64,000 bases of DNA from NCBI RefSeq assembly GCF_902459765.1, contig NZ_CABPSP010000007.1, positions 124,001-188,000 of the forward strand, read 5' to 3'. How positions within the stretch are numbered: the stretch's first letter is position 1; each line of letters opens with the position of its first letter. The position numbers and the translations under genes are program-made. Shown one piece after another: positions 44,064-53,664 of this stretch. The notes beneath the pieces are model-generated. The model was given only the letters and a program-made list of their open reading frames with translations. It had not been told where the DNA came from and did not search any database. This stretch comes from Pandoraea anapnoica (GTDB lineage Bacteria; Pseudomonadota; Gammaproteobacteria; Burkholderiales; Burkholderiaceae).

Positions 44064-45095
44064 ATGCAAAGACGTCAATTCGTCACGGCACTGGCCGCGA
44101 CTGGCCTGATCGGCGCAGGCATTCGCCCCGGCTTCGCGCAAAACAGGCTTGAGAAGACCAAGGTCGCGATTGCGGTCGGCGGCAAGAACCTGTTTTATTA
44201 CCTGCCGCTCACGATTGCCGAACGCCTGAACTATTTCAAGGATGAAGGCCTCGACGTCGAAATCTCGGACTTTGCCGGTGGCTCCAAAGCGCTGCAGGCG
44301 CTGGTCGGCGGCAGCGCCGATGTAGTGTCGGGGGCTTACGAGCACACGATCTTGTTGCAGGCGAAGAACCAGTACATCCGTGCATTCGTGCTGCAAGGCC
44401 GCGCGCCGCAGATCGTGTTCGGCGTGTCGAACAAGACGATGCCGAACTACAAGTCGATTGCCGACTTGCGCGGCAAGAAGATCGGTGTGACCGCACCGGG
44501 GTCGTCGACCAACATCATGGCGAATTTCGTGCTGGCCAAGGGCGGCATCAAGCCCAATGAGGTCGCGTTCGTCGGTGTGGGGGCGTCGTCCGGTGCGCTT
44601 GCCGCGATTCGTTCGGGCAACATCGACGCCATCGTCAACCTCGACCCGGTCATCACCATGCTGGAGCGCGACAAGGAGATCCGCGTGATCTCGGATACGC
44701 GCACGCTCAAGGAGACGGTCTCGGTGTTCGGCGGCAATATGCCCGCCGGTTGTCTCTACACCAACGAGTCGTTCATCCAGAAGAATCCGAATACGACGCA
44801 GGCCCTGACCAACGCGATGGTGCGTGCGTTGCGCTGGCTTCAGACTGCCGGACAGGCCGACCTGATCAAGACGGTGCCCGAAGCGTATCTGCTGGGCGAC
44901 CGCGCGTTGTATCTCGATGCCTGGAGTCGCGTGAAAGAGGCGATCTCTCCCGACGGTCTGATTCCGGCAGATGGTCCGGCGACGGCGCTGCGCACGTTGC
45001 AGGCGTTCGACGAGACGGTCAAGGGCAAGACGATCGATCTGTCGAAGACGTTCACGAACGAGTTCACGAAGAAGGCCGACGCCAAGTACAAATGA
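44064..45095 (+). CDS. NitT/TauT-family ABC transporter substrate-binding protein
   Basis: 343 residues. The export signal begins MQRRQFVTALAATGLIGAG and ends near RPGFAQ; an RRQF motif makes Tat export conceivable. Mature part: KVAIAVGGKNLFYYLPLTIAERLNYFKDEGLDVEI, then GGSKALQALVGGSADVVSGAYEH and IADLRGKKIGVTAPGSSTN, the layout of SsuA/TauA/ThiY-like binding proteins for sulfonates, nitrate or pyrimidines. The substrate is unknown. The stop overlaps the ATPase start (ATGATGA). Confidence 0.88.
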   Translation: MQRRQFVTALAATGLIGAGIRPGFAQNRLEKTKVAIAVGGKNLFYYLPLTIAERLNYFKDEGLDVEISDFAGGSKALQALVGGSADVVSGAYEHTILLQAKNQYIRAFVLQGRAPQIVFGVSNKTMPNYKSIADLRGKKIGVTAPGSSTNIMANFVLAKGGIKPNEVAFVGVGASSGALAAIRSGNIDAIVNLDPVITMLERDKEIRVISDTRTLKETVSVFGGNMPAGCLYTNESFIQKNPNTTQALTNAMVRALRWLQTAGQADLIKTVPEAYLLGDRALYLDAWSRVKEAISPDGLIPADGPATALRTLQAFDETVKGKTIDLSKTFTNEFTKKADAKYK

Positions 45096-45907
45096 TGACT
45101 GCGCCGGCTCTGAGTTTCGACAGTATTACGTGCACCTTTGTCGCCCGCGACGATCGCTCGAAGCGTTATACGGCCGTGGCCGACACATCGCTCGACATTG
45201 CACCTGGCGAGTTCGTTTCGGTCGTCGGGCCGACCGGGTGCGGCAAATCCACGTTGCTCAATGTGGCCGCGGGTTTGCTCACTCCGTCGTCCGGATCGAT
45301 CAAGGTCTTTGGTGAGCCGCTCAAGGGCATCAATTCGCGTGCGGGATACATGTTCCAGGCTGAAGCGCTAATGCCCTGGCGCAACGCGATCGACAACGTG
45401 ACCGCGGGACTGGAGTTTCGCGGTGTCGCGCCGGAGGAAGCGAAGGCGCGTGGACATGAATGGCTCAAGCGCGTGGGCCTGGGCGGTTTCGGTGATCGAT
45501 ATCCGCATCAGCTCTCCGGCGGCATGCGCAAGCGTGTGGCCATGGCACAGACGCTGATTCTCGATCCCGACATCATTCTGATGGACGAGCCGTTCTCGGC
45601 ACTCGACATCCAGACGCGTCAGCTCATGGAAAACGAGTTGCTGGAGTTGTGGGCCGCAAAACGTCGTGCGGTGCTGTTCATCACGCACGACCTCGATGAG
45701 GCGATCGCGTTGTCCGACCGCGTGGTGGTGCTGGCCGCAGGGCCGGGGACGCACCCGATCGGGGAGTTCCGGATCGATCTGCCGCGTCCGCGCGACGTGG
45801 CGGAAATTCGTAACCATCCGCGCTTCACCGAGTTGCACGCTCAGATATGGGACGTGCTTCGCGAGGAAGTCCTCAAGGGCTACGCACAACAGTTAAAGGC
45901 GGTCTGA
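45092..45907 (+). CDS. NitT/TauT-family ABC transporter ATPase
   Basis: 271 residues from ATG 45092 (ATG 45095 equally possible). Overlaps the binding-protein stop. Walker A GPTGCGKST, Q-loop MFQAEALMPW, signature LSGGMRKRVAMAQ, Walker B DIILMDEPFSALD, H-loop FITHDLDEA. The frame stops at TGA 45905-45907 but continues open for 42 codons beyond as a Trp-rich stretch (separate entry). Partner permease is at 46082. Confidence 0.92.
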   Translation: MMTAPALSFDSITCTFVARDDRSKRYTAVADTSLDIAPGEFVSVVGPTGCGKSTLLNVAAGLLTPSSGSIKVFGEPLKGINSRAGYMFQAEALMPWRNAIDNVTAGLEFRGVAPEEAKARGHEWLKRVGLGGFGDRYPHQLSGGMRKRVAMAQTLILDPDIILMDEPFSALDIQTRQLMENELLELWAAKRRAVLFITHDLDEAIALSDRVVVLAAGPGTHPIGEFRIDLPRPRDVAEIRNHPRFTELHAQIWDVLREEVLKGYAQQLKAV

Positions 45908-46036
45908 GTGGTCGCGTGGCAAATCGGCGGCATTCTCACGGTCTCGCTGAACTGGCTGAACTGGCCGGGGTGGCTCGACTGGATGGACTGGTTCGATTTG
46001 CCGGACGGCTTTGGCCTGTTCGACTGGCTGGTCTGA
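45908..46036 (+). CDS. Trp-rich 42-codon ORF of 9-nt repeats between ATPase and permease
   Basis: Begins with GTG directly after the ATPase TGA and in the same frame, ends at TGA 46034. Seven Trp in 42 residues; W16, W19, W22, W25 and W28 fall every third position (NWLNWPGWLDWMDWFD). The DNA from 45947 is ten 9-nt units related to CTGAACTGG. It could be a translated microprotein, a read-through tail of the ATPase, or a non-coding repeat that is open by chance. No SD precedes the GTG, so translation would need coupling. Confidence 0.4.
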   Translation: MVAWQIGGILTVSLNWLNWPGWLDWMDWFDLPDGFGLFDWLV

Positions 46037-46081
46037 TGACCGGTCCGGCCGCACGTCTGATATTCCCGGAATTCGTTCGTC

Positions 46082-46900
46082 ATGCGTAATCGTTCCATCA
46101 TGCGGTACCTGCGCCTGTGGCAATGGCTGCTGCTGGTCGTGGCATTTCTCGTCTGGTATGTCCTCACCAGCCCGACGCTGCTGCCCGCGTTCTATTTCGA
46201 TAGCCCCGACAAGGCGGCTTTCTTCTTTGGCGAGCCGCAGAAGGTGCTGCTTCAGGTCTGGCAGTGGTTCGCCAGCGGGGAGATCTATCTGCATCTGGGC
46301 GTCACGTTGCTCGAGACGGTGCTGGCGTTCGCCATCGGTACCGTGTTCGGACTCGGCGTGGGGCTCTGGCTGGCGCTTTCGCCGAGCGCAGGGGCCTTGC
46401 TCGACCCGTACATCAAGGCGGCCAATTCGATGCCCCGGGTGATTCTCGCGCCGATCTTCGGCGTGTGGTTCGGGCTCGGTATCTGGTCGAAGGTGGCGCT
46501 AGGGGTGACGCTTGTGTTCTTCATCGTCTTCTTTAACGTCTATCAGGGCGTGAAGGAAGTCAGCCCGGTGGTGCTTGCCAATGCTCGGATGCTGGGTGCC
46601 AATCAACGTCAGTTGTTGCGCCGTGTGTATTTGCCCAGTGCAACCAGTTGGGTGTTCTCCAGTCTCCATAACTCGGTCGGACTCGCGTTCGTCGGTGCGG
46701 TGGTTGGCGAGTATCTGGGGTCGTCGCGTGGCGTCGGCTACCTGATCTTGCAGGCCGAAGGCACGTTCGATATCAATGCGGTGATCGCCGGGGTGCTGAT
46801 TCTCACAGCCTTTGCGCTGGTGCTCGATGGGCTCGTCGGCGTCGTGGAGCGGCGCCTCTTGGTCTGGCAACCGCAAGCCGGAGAGACCGAAAAAATGTAA
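46082..46900 (+). CDS. NitT/TauT-family ABC transporter permease
   Basis: 272 residues with about six membrane segments (LRLWQWLLLVVAFLVWYVLTS, TLLETVLAFAIGTVFGLGVGLWLAL and others). The EAA loop reads VVLANARMLGANQRQLLRRVYLPSATSWVFS. Forms the channel with the preceding binding protein and ATPase. ATG 46082 has no strong SD; ATG at 46100 is an alternative. Confidence 0.9.
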   Translation: MRNRSIMRYLRLWQWLLLVVAFLVWYVLTSPTLLPAFYFDSPDKAAFFFGEPQKVLLQVWQWFASGEIYLHLGVTLLETVLAFAIGTVFGLGVGLWLALSPSAGALLDPYIKAANSMPRVILAPIFGVWFGLGIWSKVALGVTLVFFIVFFNVYQGVKEVSPVVLANARMLGANQRQLLRRVYLPSATSWVFSSLHNSVGLAFVGAVVGEYLGSSRGVGYLILQAEGTFDINAVIAGVLILTAFALVLDGLVGVVERRLLVWQPQAGETEKM

Positions 46901-46914
46901 CCGAATGTGACGGA

Positions 46915-46968
46915 ATGACGCCATGGAGCGCGGGGGGTGGAACGCCACCGATGCCTTGATGGCGTCAT
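46915..46968. repeat. nested inverted repeat upstream of surE
   Basis: Perfect 10-bp arms ATGACGCCAT (46915-46924) and ATGGCGTCAT (46959-46968) enclose a smaller hairpin GGTGG-AACG-CCACC (46936-46949). No T-run. Confidence 0.6.
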
Positions 46969-47001
46969 ATCCGAGCACCTTTCCTCGGTTACAATTGCCG
47001 C

Positions 47002-47763
47002 ATGCGAATCCTGCTCAGCAACGACGATGGGTATCAGGCGCCAGGCCTGGCCGCGCTCTACGAAGCGTTGGCGCCGCTTGGCGACATTACCGTGGTGGCG
47101 CCCGAACAGAACTGTAGCGGTGCGTCCAATTCTCTGACCCTGCAACGGCCGCTCTCTGTCTTCAAAGCGCCCAATGATTTCACTTTCATCAACGGCACGC
47201 CGACCGATTGCGTTCACGTGGCGTTGACCGGGCTACTCGACGAGCGGCCCGATATCGTGGTCTCCGGTATCAACAACGGGCAGAACATGGGCGAAGATAC
47301 GCTGTACTCCGGTACGGTGGCAGCGGCGACCGAGGGTTTCCTGTTCGGAATCCCTTCGTTCGCCTTCTCGCAAGTCAATAAAGGCTGGGATCACCTCGAC
47401 AGCGCGGCCCGTGTGGCGCGCGAGGTGGTCGAGCGCTATATGGAGCGGCCGCTGGGCGCGCCCTTCTTGTTGAACGTCAACATTCCCAATTTGCCGTATG
47501 AGCGCCTCAAAGGCGCGCTGTCGACGCGTCTTGGGAAGCGACATCAATCGCAGCCGGTCATCCGTCAGGTGAATCCGCGCGGTGAAGCGATTTATTGGAT
47601 CGGTCCGGCTGGCGACGCGCGCGACAGCAGCGAAGGCACTGATTTCCATGCCGTGGCGCACGATTACGTCTCGGTCACCCCCTTGCAACTGGATCTCACG
47701 CATACCGCACGACTTGGCGTTGTGCACGATTGGCTGGCCAGCGCAGGGGTGGCCCAACGATGA
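47002..47763 (+). CDS. surE: 5'/3'-nucleotidase SurE
   Basis: Metal-dependent nucleotidase/exopolyphosphatase linked to stationary-phase survival. 253 residues. Typical start [16 protein letters not shown] with the metal Asp pair, then [49 protein letters not shown] ends six bases before the ATG and no SD is present, suggesting a leaderless start. Overlaps the pcm start (ATGA), and surE-pcm-nlpD-rpoS is a widely conserved block. Confidence 0.95.
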   Translation: MRILLSNDDGYQAPGLAALYEALAPLGDITVVAPEQNCSGASNSLTLQRPLSVFKAPNDFTFINGTPTDCVHVALTGLLDERPDIVVSGINNGQNMGEDTLYSGTVAAATEGFLFGIPSFAFSQVNKGWDHLDSAARVAREVVERYMERPLGAPFLLNVNIPNLPYERLKGALSTRLGKRHQSQPVIRQVNPRGEAIYWIGPAGDARDSSEGTDFHAVAHDYVSVTPLQLDLTHTARLGVVHDWLASAGVAQR

Positions 47764-48947
47764 CGACACCGCCGAAGCGTTTTCCTCTCCCTCTGGCCGA
47801 AGTGATGACCCGCCGGCAGCGCAAAGCGCCGGTGCTCGACAAGGCGTCGCGTGCGAGCCCGGCCGGTGCGCCGCCCGCCGCGATGACGCGTGGTGCGTCG
47901 CAAGCGAATCAGGGAAGTGGGAAGGCGTCGACCGGCGGTAGCAGTAACAATTTGCGGGTGGCGTCGACACCGATGGCGGGTGCGTCCGCGCGACCCGCTG
48001 GTGCACAGACCTCGCACGCGGTCGTGCCGAAGGGTTTGGCGCGGCCGGCCGTCGCGCCGCACGCGCAACCAGCACCGCACGCCTCGCACGTCGTTAAACA
48101 CGCACCGAAGCCGGCAGCCAAGGTGCACGGTGCGGGGGTTGGCCAGAAGGGCGGTTCCGCTGGCGGCGCCGTGGGCAAAGGCACAGCCAAGTCGATGACG
48201 AAGGCGGCCGCGACGCCAGTCGGGACGGCCAAGCCTTCAGCGGGCGTAGGCGCGGGGGCCATGGTGCGTACGAATACTGCGTCGGTCCTGAATTCGCCGG
48301 AGGGTATCGGGCTGACATCGGAGCGCGTGCGTGCACGCATGGCTGAACGCGTCGCGGCATCGGGCGTCAAACACCCGGGCGTGCTGGCGGCGCTTGCCAC
48401 CGTGCCACGTCATGGCTTCGTCGACGCCGCGCTTGCCAATCAGGCTTACGAGGATGCGGCGCTTCCCATCGGGCATGGGCAGACGATCTCGAAGCCGTCG
48501 GTCGTGGGGCGCATGATCGAGCTGCTGCTCTCGAGCGGACGTCCGCTGGAAAAGGTGCTGGAAATCGGCACCGGATGTGGATATCAGGCAGCGGTGTTGT
48601 CGTGTGTTGCGCGGGACGTGTACTCCATTGAGCGGGTTCGTCCGTTACATGAACGTGCCAAAGCCAATTTGCGTCCGTTGCGCGTGCCGAATATTCGCCT
48701 GCATTACGGCGATGGGCGGCTCGGATTACCTGCGGTCGCACCATTCGACGGCATCGTGATCGCTGCCGCCGGCCTGGAAATTCCGGACGCGCTGGTCGAT
48801 CAGTTGGCCGTCGGCGCACGGCTTGTCGCCCCGGTGGGCGGCGAGCAACAAATTTTGACCCTCATCGAGCGCATCGGTGCGCGCCAATGGCGCGAGACGC
48901 AGCTTGATAGGGTGTTATTCGTCCCCTTAAAATCGGGCATCATTTAA
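47760..48947 (+). CDS. pcm: protein-L-isoaspartate O-methyltransferase with long N-terminal extension
   Basis: Methylates L-isoaspartyl residues to start protein repair. 395 residues, nearly twice the usual ~210. Residues 1-175 are Ala/Pro/Lys/Gly/Ser-rich low complexity with no fold visible. The enzyme domain begins near [17 protein letters not shown] and includes [29 protein letters not shown], the SAM-binding [15 protein letters not shown], and [21 protein letters not shown]. Start ATG overlaps the surE stop. Confidence 0.92.
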   Translation: MTTPPKRFPLPLAEVMTRRQRKAPVLDKASRASPAGAPPAAMTRGASQANQGSGKASTGGSSNNLRVASTPMAGASARPAGAQTSHAVVPKGLARPAVAPHAQPAPHASHVVKHAPKPAAKVHGAGVGQKGGSAGGAVGKGTAKSMTKAAATPVGTAKPSAGVGAGAMVRTNTASVLNSPEGIGLTSERVRARMAERVAASGVKHPGVLAALATVPRHGFVDAALANQAYEDAALPIGHGQTISKPSVVGRMIELLLSSGRPLEKVLEIGTGCGYQAAVLSCVARDVYSIERVRPLHERAKANLRPLRVPNIRLHYGDGRLGLPAVAPFDGIVIAAAGLEIPDALVDQLAVGARLVAPVGGEQQILTLIERIGARQWRETQLDRVLFVPLKSGII

Positions 48948-48978
48948 GCCCGTCGGGTCTATTCTGCGGAGGAATTGA

Positions 48979-49806
48979 GTGAATTTGCGAGCGGGTTTCC
49001 AACAACGCGTCGCCAGTGTCCTGTTGCTGAGCATGCTGGCAGCGTGCGCATCGCGACAAGTCGGGGCGCCGGTCGTCGACCGTACCGTAGGCGGTACGAC
49101 GACCGACAGCAGTCTGCCGGGCGCGACTGCGCCGGTGATCGACAATACGCCGGTGCCGCCGGGTTTCTATCGCGTCAAACCGGGCGACCGCCTGTACCGC
49201 ATCGCGCTGGAGAACGGGCAGAACTACAGAGATATCGCACGCTGGAACAATATCCAGAACCCGGATCAGATCGAGGTCGGTCAGGTTTTGCGCGTGAAAC
49301 CGCCTGCTGGCGACACCGGTACGCCGCTGCCGCCGCCGGTGGCCAGCACACCGCCGACCAATGGCAGCAGCCCGGCTGCCGTGGTGCCGCCGCCTGCGAC
49401 GTCGTCTAGCGCTACCGCGCCTTCTGCAGTCTCCAGCGGTGCGCTACAACTGTCGTGGCCGGCCGCCGGCAACATCATCGGCCACTTCGACGACTCGAAG
49501 AACAAGGGCGTGAATATCGGTGGCAAGGTTGGCGACGCCGTCTTTGCCGCAGGTGCAGGCAAAGTCGTATATTCGGGGGCGGGTCTGCGCGGCTATGGCA
49601 ACCTCGTCATCATTAAACACGACGGGACCTTCTTGACGGCGTATGCGCACAACAGCAAACTGTTGGTCAAGGAAGGCGACTCCGTGACACGGGGTCAGAA
49701 AATTGCCGAAATGGGCAACTCGGATGCAGATCGCGTGATGCTGCACTTCGAGGTGCGTAAAGATGGCAAGCCTGTAGATCCGGAGAAGTATTTGCCGCCT
49801 CGATAA
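48979..49806 (+). CDS. nlpD: murein hydrolase activator NlpD (LysM and LytM lipoprotein)
   Basis: Outer-membrane lipoprotein of 275 residues starting at GTG 48979 with GGAGG upstream. Lipobox LAAC after a short signal. LysM domain YRVKPGDRLYRIALENGQNYRDIARWN. The C-terminal LytM domain has lost zinc ligands: GVNIGG replaces the HxGxD region and VMLHFEVR keeps only one His. It is therefore an amidase activator, as NlpD is for AmiC at the division site. Upstream of rpoS as usual; the rpoS promoter may lie within it. Confidence 0.93.
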   Translation: MNLRAGFQQRVASVLLLSMLAACASRQVGAPVVDRTVGGTTTDSSLPGATAPVIDNTPVPPGFYRVKPGDRLYRIALENGQNYRDIARWNNIQNPDQIEVGQVLRVKPPAGDTGTPLPPPVASTPPTNGSSPAAVVPPPATSSSATAPSAVSSGALQLSWPAAGNIIGHFDDSKNKGVNIGGKVGDAVFAAGAGKVVYSGAGLRGYGNLVIIKHDGTFLTAYAHNSKLLVKEGDSVTRGQKIAEMGNSDADRVMLHFEVRKDGKPVDPEKYLPPR

Positions 49807-49821
49807 AATAGGCAGGGTCGA

Positions 49822-50916
49822 ATGCTCAAGAGAAAGCGTCGCACTTCGCAAGAGGAAGACCTCGCTGTCCCGGAGTCCGATCAGGAAGCAGACGATCGGC
49901 AGTCTCGGCAGGATGAGGACGTGGACGACGCTTTCGACGAGCGCGAGGCGGAGGATGATGACGCCTCGTCATCCGAGGGGGAAGGGGAGGCGTCCTCTTC
50001 CACTACCGGACGCAAACGCAAGTCCGCCGACGCCGACGACTTCGGCACTGTGCTGCAGGCCGAACTCACGGCCGACACCGTTCAGCACTATCTCAATCGC
50101 ATCAGTGTCAAACCGCTGCTAACGCCTGCGGAGGAGCTCGACTACTCTACGCGCGCGCAAGCAGGCGAATTCGCGGCGCGTCAGGTCATGATCGAGCGCA
50201 ATCTGCGACTCGTCGTGAGCATCGCGAAGGGGTACCTCAATCGTGGCGTGCCGTTGCTCGATCTGATCGAAGAGGGCAACCTCGGTCTGATGCACGCCAT
50301 CGAAAAGTTTGATCCGGGGCGTGGTTTCCGTTTCTCAACGTACGCCACCTGGTGGATCCGTCAAAGCATCGAGCGCGCCATCATGAATCAGGCGCGTACG
50401 GTGCGTTTGCCGGTGCACGTGATCCGGGAACTCAATCAAGTCTTGCGCGCGAAGCGTCACCTTGAGAAGAGTGCCGCTTATGTCGATGGTGGCGAGCAGC
50501 GCGACGCGCGCATCGAAGACATCGCCGATCTGACGGGGAAGACACCCGACGAAATCACCGATATTCTTGCGCTCAACGAGCATGTGGCGTCGCTCGACGC
50601 CCCGCTTGAAATCGACCCTGGCAGCAGTTTGCTCGATCTGCTTTCCGACGATCGCAGCGAGGCGCCGGAACACGAGGTTCAGCATCGCGAACTGGAAGAC
50701 CTCATGCGGCTGTGGTTGTCGCGTCTGTCGACCAAGCATCGCTATGTCATCGAACGCCGATTCGGACTCAACCGTGTCGAGCCTGCGACGCTGGAAGAAC
50801 TGGCCGACGAAATGGGCCTCACGCGTGAGCGCGTGCGCCAGATCCAGCAAGAGGCGCTCGTGAAGCTCAAGCGCTATTTCGCCTCGAACGGCGTGCGCAA
50901 GGACGCGGTGCTCTGA
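49822..50916 (+). CDS. rpoS: RNA polymerase sigma factor RpoS
   Basis: Stationary-phase and general stress sigma factor, 364 residues. The N-terminal ~75 residues are very acidic ([15 protein letters not shown]). Region 1.2/2 [21 protein letters not shown], core-binding [34 protein letters not shown], region 2.4 [21 protein letters not shown], and region 4 [34 protein letters not shown] are all intact. SD-like GGGTCG lies near the start; 15 bases after nlpD. Confidence 0.96.
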   Translation: MLKRKRRTSQEEDLAVPESDQEADDRQSRQDEDVDDAFDEREAEDDDASSSEGEGEASSSTTGRKRKSADADDFGTVLQAELTADTVQHYLNRISVKPLLTPAEELDYSTRAQAGEFAARQVMIERNLRLVVSIAKGYLNRGVPLLDLIEEGNLGLMHAIEKFDPGRGFRFSTYATWWIRQSIERAIMNQARTVRLPVHVIRELNQVLRAKRHLEKSAAYVDGGEQRDARIEDIADLTGKTPDEITDILALNEHVASLDAPLEIDPGSSLLDLLSDDRSEAPEHEVQHRELEDLMRLWLSRLSTKHRYVIERRFGLNRVEPATLEELADEMGLTRERVRQIQQEALVKLKRYFASNGVRKDAVL

Positions 50917-51023
50917 TATTCGGTGCGCCACCGTCGCGTGCGTGGCCGTTACTTGCTGCTCATTTCTCTGATGCGTCGGCGTCGAATGCCGATGTTTTCT
51001 GATTTTTTCTTCTGATTTTCATC

Positions 51024-51800
51024 ATGCCATCTCCCGTTCTCGTCTTCGATATTGAAACGATCCCAGATGTCGATGGCCTTCGCAGGCTTGAGCCCGCGTA
51101 CGCCGGGCTGTCGGACGACGCCGTTGCCGAAGCGGCATTTGCTGCCCGTCGCGAAAAAGTGGGGCACGACTTTTTGCCGCTGCATTTGCAACGCGTGGCG
51201 GCGATCTCCTGCGTCTTTCGCGACCGCGACGGCTTTCGTGTGAAGTCGCTGGGCACGCTTGAGGACGGGGAGGGGGCGCTGGTGTCCGGCTTCTATCGCA
51301 CCATCGAAAAGTACGCCCCGCAACTCGTGTCGTGGAATGGCGGCGGTTTCGACCTGCCCGTGCTCCACTATCGCGCCATGATTCACGGGATTTCCGCGCC
51401 GCGATACTGGGACCTGGGAGAGGACGATCGCGAGTTCAAATGGAATAACTACATCAGCCGTTATCACCAGCGCCATCTGGACCTGATGGATGTGCTCGCT
51501 ATGTATCAGGCGCGCGCAAACGCACCCCTGGACGACCTCGCCAAGCTGTGCGGTTTCCCGGGTAAGCTCGGTATGGACGGCAGCAAAGTGTGGGAGGCGT
51601 ATCGCGACGGCAAGCTAGAAGAGATCCGAAATTATTGCGAGACCGACGTGGTGAATACGTATTTGGTCTATTGCCGGTATCAGCTAATGCGCGGAGGCCT
51701 GCGTCAGGCTGAGTATGAGCAGGAGATCGAATTTGTGAAGCGCTCGCTTGAGCAGGAGCCTGCTGCACACTGGAAGGAGTATCTCGGCGCCTGGGGGTAA
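51024..51800 (+). CDS. 3'-5' exonuclease, DEDD/PolB-like
   Basis: 258 residues. Exo I motif VFDIETIPD, Exo II SWNGGGFDLPVLHYRA, and a final acidic motif NYCETDVVNTYLVYCR identify an RNase H-fold 3'-5' exonuclease of the predicted PolB-like family. The DNA or RNA target is unknown. Between rpoS and rlmD, co-directional with both. Confidence 0.88.
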   Translation: MPSPVLVFDIETIPDVDGLRRLEPAYAGLSDDAVAEAAFAARREKVGHDFLPLHLQRVAAISCVFRDRDGFRVKSLGTLEDGEGALVSGFYRTIEKYAPQLVSWNGGGFDLPVLHYRAMIHGISAPRYWDLGEDDREFKWNNYISRYHQRHLDLMDVLAMYQARANAPLDDLAKLCGFPGKLGMDGSKVWEAYRDGKLEEIRNYCETDVVNTYLVYCRYQLMRGGLRQAEYEQEIEFVKRSLEQEPAAHWKEYLGAWG

Positions 51801-51953
51801 TCCGTCGCACGCTTGTCCCGCACTTTCGTCTCGCACCTTCGTCCATTTCGGCGATTCGGGCGATTCGGGCGGGGCGGCCAACATTGGCCGTGTCTCACTT
51901 GCGGACGAATCGATTAAAATGCCGGGTTTGCTGTCGCACATGAGAACAAAGAC

Positions 51954-53489
51954 GTGACCCGCTCCTCCCGAAACTCCTCGCGCGGCCGGCCCAGTGCCGA
52001 GCCCGGCATCATCGATATCGAATCGCTCGACATGGAAGCGCGCGGCGTTGGCCGCACCGCACCCGAGGGCGAACCGGGTACGCCGGAATTCAAGCCCGGC
52101 AAGGTCATTTTCGTCGAAGGCGCACTGCCTGGCGAGCGCGTCACGTATCTGAGCTATCGCCGCAAGCCCAAATTCGAGCAGGCGGAAACGGTGAACGTGC
52201 TTCGGTCGAGTCCGATGCGTGCCAAACCGCAATGCCCGCATTTCGGCAAGTGCGGCGGATGCTCAATGCAGCATCTGGAGCCGCGCGCGCAGATCGCCAT
52301 CAAACAACGTGTTCTCGAGGATAACCTCGCCCGACTCGGGAAAGTTAAAGCCGAGTCGATGCTTCGTCCGATTCAGGGCCCGGACTGGGGTTACCGCTTC
52401 CGCGCTCGCCTGACGGTGCGCTACGTGCCCAAGAAGGGCGGTGTGCTGATCGGTTTCCATGAGCGCAAGAGCAGTTACGTCGCCGATATGGATTCGTGCG
52501 AAGTGTTGCCGCGTCACGTGTCGGACATGTTGGTGCCGCTGCGTCGTCTGGTCGAATCATTGTCGATTCGTGAGCGTCTGCCGCAAATCGAACTGGCGAT
52601 CGGTGCCGATGTCACGGCGCTAGTGCTGCGCATTCTTGAGCCACTGACGCCTGCGGACGAAGACAATCTCCGCGCGTTTGCGGATGCGAATCACGTTCAG
52701 TTCTGGGTGCAGCCGAAGGGGCCGGACACGGCCGTGCCGTTCTATCCGCTCGAACCGGAACTCCATTACACGCTGCCGGAATACCAGATCCGGATGCCGT
52801 TCAAGCCGACGGACTTCACGCAGGTCAATCATCAGATCAATCGCGTGCTCGTGCATCGTGCCCTGCGTCTGCTCGCGCCTCAGTCGAACGAGCGCGTGCT
52901 CGATCTGTTCTGCGGGCTGGGCAACTTCACGTTGCCGCTGGCACGTCGTGCCGGTACGGTGATGGGGATCGAGGGCAGCACGGCGTTGACCGAGCGTGCA
53001 CTGGCTAACGCGCAACGCAACGGCGTCGCCGAGCGGACGGAGTTCGCGTGCCGCAATCTGTTCGATATCACGGCGGACGATATGCGTGCGCTCGGCGCGT
53101 TCGACCGCTATCTGATCGATCCGCCGCGCGAAGGCGCGCTGGCGGTGTCGAAGGCGCTGGCCGAGCTGGCGCAGCAAGGGTACGAAGGTCTGCCCAAGCG
53201 TATCGTGTACGTCTCTTGCAGCCCGGCGACCTTGGCGCGCGACGCTGGTTTGCTGGTGCATGAGGCTGGATATCGTTTGACGCTTGCGGGTGTCGTCAAC
53301 ATGTTCCCGCACACTTCGCACGTGGAATCGATGGCCGTCTTCGAGCACGAGAGCATCGGGCAGCCGTGGGTGCCGCGCGTGCGCATGTCGGGCGATGCGG
53401 AGGATGTCATCGAGGGTGCCGCCGACGAGGGTGTCGAAGCGATTGCCGGCGCGGCCGGTGGTGAGGGTGTGATCCACGAGAACGTCTGA
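51954..53489 (+). CDS. rlmD: 23S rRNA (uracil-1939-C5)-methyltransferase RlmD
   Basis: SAM-dependent enzyme of 511 residues starting GTG. TRAM domain in the first ~100 residues ([21 protein letters not shown]). The iron-sulfur cysteines [15 protein letters not shown] are present. SAM motif [27 protein letters not shown], and the catalytic Cys in [13 protein letters not shown] follow. The C-terminal ~40 residues after VESMAVFE are an acidic Gly/Ala tail. Followed by a bidirectional terminator. Confidence 0.95.
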   Translation: MTRSSRNSSRGRPSAEPGIIDIESLDMEARGVGRTAPEGEPGTPEFKPGKVIFVEGALPGERVTYLSYRRKPKFEQAETVNVLRSSPMRAKPQCPHFGKCGGCSMQHLEPRAQIAIKQRVLEDNLARLGKVKAESMLRPIQGPDWGYRFRARLTVRYVPKKGGVLIGFHERKSSYVADMDSCEVLPRHVSDMLVPLRRLVESLSIRERLPQIELAIGADVTALVLRILEPLTPADEDNLRAFADANHVQFWVQPKGPDTAVPFYPLEPELHYTLPEYQIRMPFKPTDFTQVNHQINRVLVHRALRLLAPQSNERVLDLFCGLGNFTLPLARRAGTVMGIEGSTALTERALANAQRNGVAERTEFACRNLFDITADDMRALGAFDRYLIDPPREGALAVSKALAELAQQGYEGLPKRIVYVSCSPATLARDAGLLVHEAGYRLTLAGVVNMFPHTSHVESMAVFEHESIGQPWVPRVRMSGDAEDVIEGAADEGVEAIAGAAGGEGVIHENV

Positions 53490-53575
53490 GTGTTCGACGG
53501 CGGGCCCGGTCGGACGGGCCGGGATATCGCGCGCCGGGTGGGCGATGGCCCACCGCGAATCTGAGCCCGCCAAAG

Positions 53576-53608
53576 AAAAAGCCAGTCTCGAAGGACTGGC
53601 TTTTTTAT
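53576..53608. terminator. bidirectional terminator rlmD/BI-1 gene
   Basis: Stem AAAAAGCCAGTC / GACTGGCTTTTT with loop TCGAAG. Confidence 0.92.
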
Positions 53609-53664
53609 TGCTGCTGGTCAGCGGCGCTAGCGGTCAGGCTGACCGCCGGCCGTTGGTTCTCCGC

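Noticed and set aside
48979-49806. NlpD as an active zinc metallopeptidase
   Set aside because: The expected HxxxD and HxH zinc ligands are largely missing, which fits an amidase activator rather than an enzyme.
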